Of a stretch of DNA of 8,023 bases, positions 5,480-8,023 are shown piece after piece. Positions within the stretch are counted from its first letter, which is position 1, and each line of letters begins with the position of its first letter. Source of the stretch: Omnitrophica bacterium RIFOXYB12_FULL_50_7 (GTDB taxonomy: Bacteria; Omnitrophota; Omnitrophia; Omnitrophales; Aquincolibacteriaceae); the NCBI GenBank assembly GCA_001804345.1, contig MHFU01000050.1, positions 1 through 8,023 of the forward strand, read 5' to 3'. Below the pieces are notes generated by a model. That model saw nothing but the letters and a program-made list of their open reading frames with translations. It made no database searches and was not told where the DNA came from. The translations under genes were made by a program, and so were the position numbers.

Positions 5480-6251
5480 AGATGAGATCAAGATGTGGAA
5501 GAAGTTCAAGAGAACCAAAAGTCTTTCTTTGCGCGAAGAAATCGTAAAAAAATATCTTTATCTTGTGAAATACGTGGCGGGTCGCGTGGCGATCGGATTG
5601 CCCCCGAATGTTGAGTTCAATGACCTTGTCAGCTATGGCATCCTCGGGCTTTTTGATGCCATCAATAAATACGACGTTTCTCAAGGGAACAAGTTTGAGA
5701 CCTATGCGGTCTCTCGTATTCGTGGTTCGATCATGGATGAGCTTCGCAAGCTTGATTGGGCGCCGCGGCTTCTACGCAAGCGTGCCCGGGAGATCGATCG
5801 TAAGTGCAAAGAACTCGAAGAGAAGAACGGTCGTTTGGCTACGGATGATGAAGTGGCTAAGGGTTTGAAGATCTCCACAGAGGATCTGAACTCGATCTAC
5901 AGCGACCTCAACTCCACGACCTTCCTGTCGCTCGATGAAGTATGGCAGAATGATGATGGCAACAAACCCATCTCACGCCTCCAGACCATTGAGGATTCTC
6001 TGATCACGGACCAGTTCAGCTTTGTCCATCAGAGCGAGGTCAAGGAGCTATTGGCCGAGGCGATCGACCAGTTGCCTGAAAAGGAGAAGCTGGTAATCGT
6101 GCTTTATTACTATGAGAACCTGACACTTCGCGAAATCGGCGAGATCCTGGATGTTTCCGAATCCCGGGTTTGCCAGATCCATACCAAGGTTGTGACCCGG
6201 CTGCGTGGGCATCTCATGCGTCGCGTCGGGCACTTGACCCTGGAAGCCTAA
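5472..6251 (+). CDS. fliA: FliA/WhiG-family (sigma28) RNA polymerase sigma factor
   Basis: This 259-residue alternative sigma factor directs RNA polymerase to a dedicated set of promoters. Region 2, which binds core enzyme and the -10 box, spans about 22-100 (LVKYVAGRVAIGLPPNVEF, then DLVSYGILGLFDAINKYD). The RGSIMDELRKLDWAPRLLR segment at 84-102 is a hallmark of the FliA/WhiG group. Region 3 covers about 105-150. Region 4 (about 190-247) carries the -35-binding helix-turn-helix LTLREIGEILDVSESRVCQI. Length and domain order are typical. In flagellated bacteria FliA drives late flagellar and chemotaxis genes; in other lineages the family serves sporulation or other programmes. No flagellar gene is in view, so the symbol reflects family only. 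A sigma28-like promoter and a FlgM-like gene follow directly, giving a probable regulatory pair. Confidence 0.94.
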   Translation: MHEDEIKMWKKFKRTKSLSLREEIVKKYLYLVKYVAGRVAIGLPPNVEFNDLVSYGILGLFDAINKYDVSQGNKFETYAVSRIRGSIMDELRKLDWAPRLLRKRAREIDRKCKELEEKNGRLATDDEVAKGLKISTEDLNSIYSDLNSTTFLSLDEVWQNDDGNKPISRLQTIEDSLITDQFSFVHQSEVKELLAEAIDQLPEKEKLVIVLYYYENLTLREIGEILDVSESRVCQIHTKVVTRLRGHLMRRVGHLTLEA

Positions 6252-6275
6252 AAAACGAGAAGCAATCAGGGGAAA

Positions 6276-6293
6276 TTTTTTACATTTTTTACA
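6276..6293. repeat. Tandem 9-bp repeat, possible UP element
   Basis: TTTTTTACA occurs twice in immediate tandem (6276-6284 and 6285-6293). With a transcription start near 6333, the T-runs lie at about -57 to -43. That is the zone where AT-rich UP elements contact the RNA polymerase alpha subunit. A promoter-boosting role is inferred; a chance low-complexity repeat is possible. Confidence 0.4.
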
Positions 6294-6299
6294 TAAACA

Positions 6300-6326
6300 T
6301 TAAGTTTTGTCACGCTGCGTCGATAT
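6300..6326 (+). promoter_or_regulatory. Sigma28 (FliA)-type promoter
   Basis: TTAAGTTT (6300-6307), an 11-base spacer and GTCGATAT (6319-6326) closely follow the enterobacterial FliA consensus TAAAGTTT-N11-GCCGATAA. They match at seven of eight and six of eight positions, with exactly the right spacing. It lies 48 bases after the stop of the sigma28-type gene and 76 bases before the FlgM-like start. The anti-sigma gene is therefore probably transcribed by the very sigma factor it inhibits. The consensus was derived from other bacteria, so recognition here is inferred. Confidence 0.65.
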
Positions 6327-6328
6327 AA

Positions 6329-6394
6329 GGGAAGCCACAGCGAAGGAAGCCGTGTAACTGTTTTATCCCAAGGCGGCCGCGAGTGGCTCAAAGG
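6329..6394 (+). promoter_or_regulatory. Structured 5' leader of the FlgM-like gene
   Basis: Two mutually exclusive foldings can be drawn. In one, GGGA (6329-6332) pairs with TCCC (6366-6369) and ACAG (6337-6340) with CTGT (6358-6361). In the other, AGCCAC (6333-6338) pairs with GTGGCT (6383-6388), ending next to the probable ribosome site AAAGG (6390-6394). This could modulate translation. It does not match a c-di-GMP class I riboswitch core or another riboswitch I know. The stems are short, so confidence is low. Confidence 0.25.
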
Positions 6395-6402
6395 CAGGAA
6401 GA

Positions 6403-6651
6403 ATGCAAAGCGTGGCAGAAAAAAGACCCAAATTCAGAATTCAGGCTCCGAGCGAGAAAACAAGTGGACAGAAAGATCGCGAGGAAGTCCGGAAATATCT
6501 TCGTCTGATCCCCACCGAAGCGGAGCCCAATCTGGGGCGTGTCCGCGAAATCAAAGAAGAGATTAAAAAAGGCACCTATCTGACGCGTGAAATTATTGAA
6601 GAAGCAGCAGCGCAGCTTGCCTTGAGGCTTTTAAGAAAAAATCAGGATTAA
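6403..6651 (+). CDS. flgM: FlgM-like anti-sigma28 factor
   Basis: This 82-residue protein has a polar, probably disordered N-terminal half and a helical C-terminal half. The stretch beginning NLGRVREIKEEIKKGTY (43-59) and followed by IIEEAAAQLALRLL (64-77) matches the FlgM signature. In E. coli FlgM the corresponding segment begins NLERVEALKLAIRNGEL. FlgM binds the FliA-type sigma factor and blocks its use until it is exported through a type III apparatus. The adjacent sigma28-type gene and promoter strongly support this role. AAAGG (6390-6394) is a suitable ribosome site for the ATG at 6403; a GTG at 6412 is an alternative start, served by AGGAAG at 6396-6401. Its stop overlaps the stop of the convergent glycoamylase-family gene by 4 bases. 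No export machinery is seen nearby, so how it is relieved is unknown. Confidence 0.8.
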   Translation: MQSVAEKRPKFRIQAPSEKTSGQKDREEVRKYLRLIPTEAEPNLGRVREIKEEIKKGTYLTREIIEEAAAQLALRLLRKNQD

Positions 6652-7916
6652 TTTTTAGGTTGGCTTGATTTTTTGTTCAGACCCGTAAGCTCGATCCACT
6701 TTTTGATCGCCGGAAGTTCCATAAATTTTTTCCACACGTTTTCGCCATTCAAGTAGTTCTCCAGCATCAAGAGCGTGATTCCCTGATCAATGCCGAGGTA
6801 TTCGCTGGCCCACCATTGTTTGTCGAGATTGAAAGCGTCCTTGAATCCAAAATTTCCGTAGAGTTCTTTCTCATAATGATCATAGAAAAATCGCGCGGTT
6901 GCGGTTGAAAATTCCGGCGTGAAAACGATTGAAGAAAGCGCAGCGTAAGGGGCGAGGGTGCCATCGTGGAGTCCGCCGCCAGGTTTCCCCCCGTAGGCCT
7001 TGTACCCCCCCGGGCCGACGGAAGCCGAAAGTCCCCACGAGGAGGGGGAATATCCTCTGTATTGACCGGAAAAACTCAGGGAATACTCCCGGTTTGCCAA
7101 AGTTGCTTCGCGCGAATTCTCAAAAAAATTGATCCCACGATCATTCAAATTCCGGAAATCAATATAAGCGTGTGAAAACTGATAGGTAAAGAGAGAGCCG
7201 GTTGAAGCGTAGATCACCTTGTGGTTATTATAATTTTCCTCAGGCCGCAGCCAACGCTCCCAGGCTTCCGGGGGTACCGGGAAGGTGGTGGAGCCGATGG
7301 CGAGGGCGACAAGGATCATAAGCTCATTGTAAGAATCCCAGTAATAAGGCAGGAATTTTGATTCAGGGGTCCATCCCATACAAATAAAATCCGAATGGTT
7401 CATCATCCACTTCCAATTGACGCGTTCATAGATCTCGTAGGCAAGCTTTTCGACCTCCGTGCCGGGATAATAACGAGCCGCCAAAAGAGCGCCCGCTACG
7501 GCAAGCGCGGTGTCGATCGAGGAGGCCTCCGAGCCCCAGACCCGGCTCCCAGTCCTAACATCAAGAAAATGATAGAAAAACCCTTCCTGATGTGCCGCTT
7601 TGTGGCGGAGCGTTTGAAGAGTTGTGAGAATCCGCGCATAGGCATGGTCCCGAGCGATCCAGCCACGGGAGCCTCCGATCGCATAAGCCGCGATGGCAAA
7701 CCCGGTAGCCGCCACGGAAGAAGGAGATCCTGTGCGGGAAGAATCTTTGGTGAGCCCCGTCATTTTATCCGAAAAACGTGTGAAATATTGAAGTGTGTCT
7801 TTTTCGATCTTGTTCAAAAGTACCCGGTCTTCGGGAGATGGCTCAAAGGCTTGGAGCGGGACGGGAGAAAAAGCGAGAAAGCACGCAAGCGAAAAACAGG
7901 TAAGGTGTTTAAACAT
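6648..7916 (-). CDS. Secreted glycoamylase-family protein (PF10091, GH144-like)
   Basis: This 422-residue protein has an N-terminal signal peptide (hydrophobic 5-22, cleavage probably after LQA at residue 23) and one alpha/alpha-barrel-type domain. Family features include GFFYHFLDVRTGSR (112-125), SSIDTALAVAGALL (132-145) and YYWDSYNELMILVALAIGS (191-209). Further along are SLFTYQFSHAYIDFRN (241-256), WGLSASVGPGGYKAYGG (294-310), DGTLAPYAALSSIVFTPE (318-335) and LGIDQGI (374-380). Characterised GH144 members of this family act on beta-1,2-glucans, so a periplasmic or extracellular glucan hydrolase is likely; substrate is not certain. No Shine-Dalgarno sequence precedes the ATG. Instead the start lies within the end of the upstream gene (8-base overlap), suggesting translational coupling. 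The C-terminus overlaps the convergent FlgM-like gene by 4 bases, so no terminator separates them. Confidence 0.9.
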   Translation of the reverse strand: MFKHLTCFSLACFLAFSPVPLQAFEPSPEDRVLLNKIEKDTLQYFTRFSDKMTGLTKDSSRTGSPSSVAATGFAIAAYAIGGSRGWIARDHAYARILTTLQTLRHKAAHQEGFFYHFLDVRTGSRVWGSEASSIDTALAVAGALLAARYYPGTEVEKLAYEIYERVNWKWMMNHSDFICMGWTPESKFLPYYWDSYNELMILVALAIGSTTFPVPPEAWERWLRPEENYNNHKVIYASTGSLFTYQFSHAYIDFRNLNDRGINFFENSREATLANREYSLSFSGQYRGYSPSSWGLSASVGPGGYKAYGGKPGGGLHDGTLAPYAALSSIVFTPEFSTATARFFYDHYEKELYGNFGFKDAFNLDKQWWASEYLGIDQGITLLMLENYLNGENVWKKFMELPAIKKWIELTGLNKKSSQPKN

Positions 7917-8023
7917 TAGAACTGGTTTGAATCGTGGAGAGTTTTTCTTGGATCTTTGCGACAGCCTGGGGTGCGTTCTTTTCTTGGGACAAAGTTTTCA
8001 GGTTCGAGAGCAAGTGATCCGTT
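7909..8023 (-). CDS. C-terminal fragment of an upstream gene
   Basis: The minus strand is open from the window edge to a TAA at 7911-7909 and encodes 37 residues, including LLSNLKTLSQEKNAPQAVAK and KIQEKLSTIQTS. The composition (Gln, Lys, Ser, Leu in heptad-like spacing) suggests an amphipathic or coiled-coil helix. The stop overlaps the start of the glycoamylase-family gene by 8 bases, as expected of two coupled genes in one operon. The rest of the gene lies beyond the window, so family and function cannot be given. The other two minus-strand frames look less protein-like. Confidence 0.5.
   Translation of the reverse strand, partial: TDHLLSNLKTLSQEKNAPQAVAKIQEKLSTIQTSSNV

Noticed and set aside
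6373..6380. Palindrome GCGGCCGC
   Set aside because: An 8-bp self-complementary sequence is short and common enough by chance; nothing else links it to a function.
6309..6402. c-di-GMP riboswitch before the FlgM-like gene
   Set aside because: CACGC and AGGG-like pieces suggested it, but the conserved core including ACGCAAAGCC is absent, and part of the segment is the promoter itself.
7395..7919. 174-residue forward frame opposite the glycoamylase gene
   Set aside because: It is antisense to a well-supported gene, and its composition (many Arg, Pro, Gly, Cys) is not protein-like.
1..8023. tRNA, rRNA or CRISPR arrays
   Set aside because: No cloverleaf, ribosomal RNA-like segment or regularly spaced repeat was seen on either strand by reading.

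Overview
The window reads as a stretch of chromosome from a Gram-negative-type bacterium of moderate G+C. Seven chromosomal genes and one partial gene recognisably belong to known families; one small gene is not recognised; one IS66-type transposase sits at the left edge. A lipoprotein with a lipobox, an L,D-transpeptidase with a LysM domain, AccA and a FliA/FlgM pair together suggest a diderm with a peptidoglycan wall. The mix of genes would suit one of the less-studied phyla (for example Omnitrophota), but this is an impression from gene content, not a placement.

Layout. (1) 1-1431: right-hand part of an IS66-family insertion sequence with a single transposase gene whose start codon lies in a strong hairpin. 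(2) 1432-1605: intergenic region with a good sigma70-type promoter and three inverted repeats. (3) 1606-4037: a tight forward cluster: a small DUF212 (divergent PAP2) membrane protein, a secreted LysM-L,D-transpeptidase and accA (fatty-acid synthesis). (4) 4074-4283: an unrecognised 69-residue gene on the minus strand. (5) 4284-4512: AT-rich divergent intergenic region with a 30-bp dyad, a promoter-like sequence and a 25-bp palindrome just before the next start codon. (6) 4513-6251: a translationally coupled forward operon: TPR-like lipoprotein, very short MerR-type DNA-binding protein, a possible 16-residue peptide, and a FliA/WhiG-family sigma factor. (7) 6252-6402: an intergenic region with a close match to a sigma28 promoter, followed by a FlgM-like anti-sigma factor (6403-6651). 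(8) 6648-8023, minus strand: a secreted glycoamylase-family (PF10091, GH144-like) protein, preceded by the overlapping tail of another gene.

The most interesting system is at 4513-6651. A MerR-type regulator is coupled to a sigma28-type factor. Directly downstream, a promoter with the exact spacing recognised by that sigma class drives the gene for its probable antagonist. This is a self-contained sigma/anti-sigma feedback circuit with no flagellar structural gene visible in the window. FlgM was identified by motif reading, without a database search, so its identity is probable and not proven.
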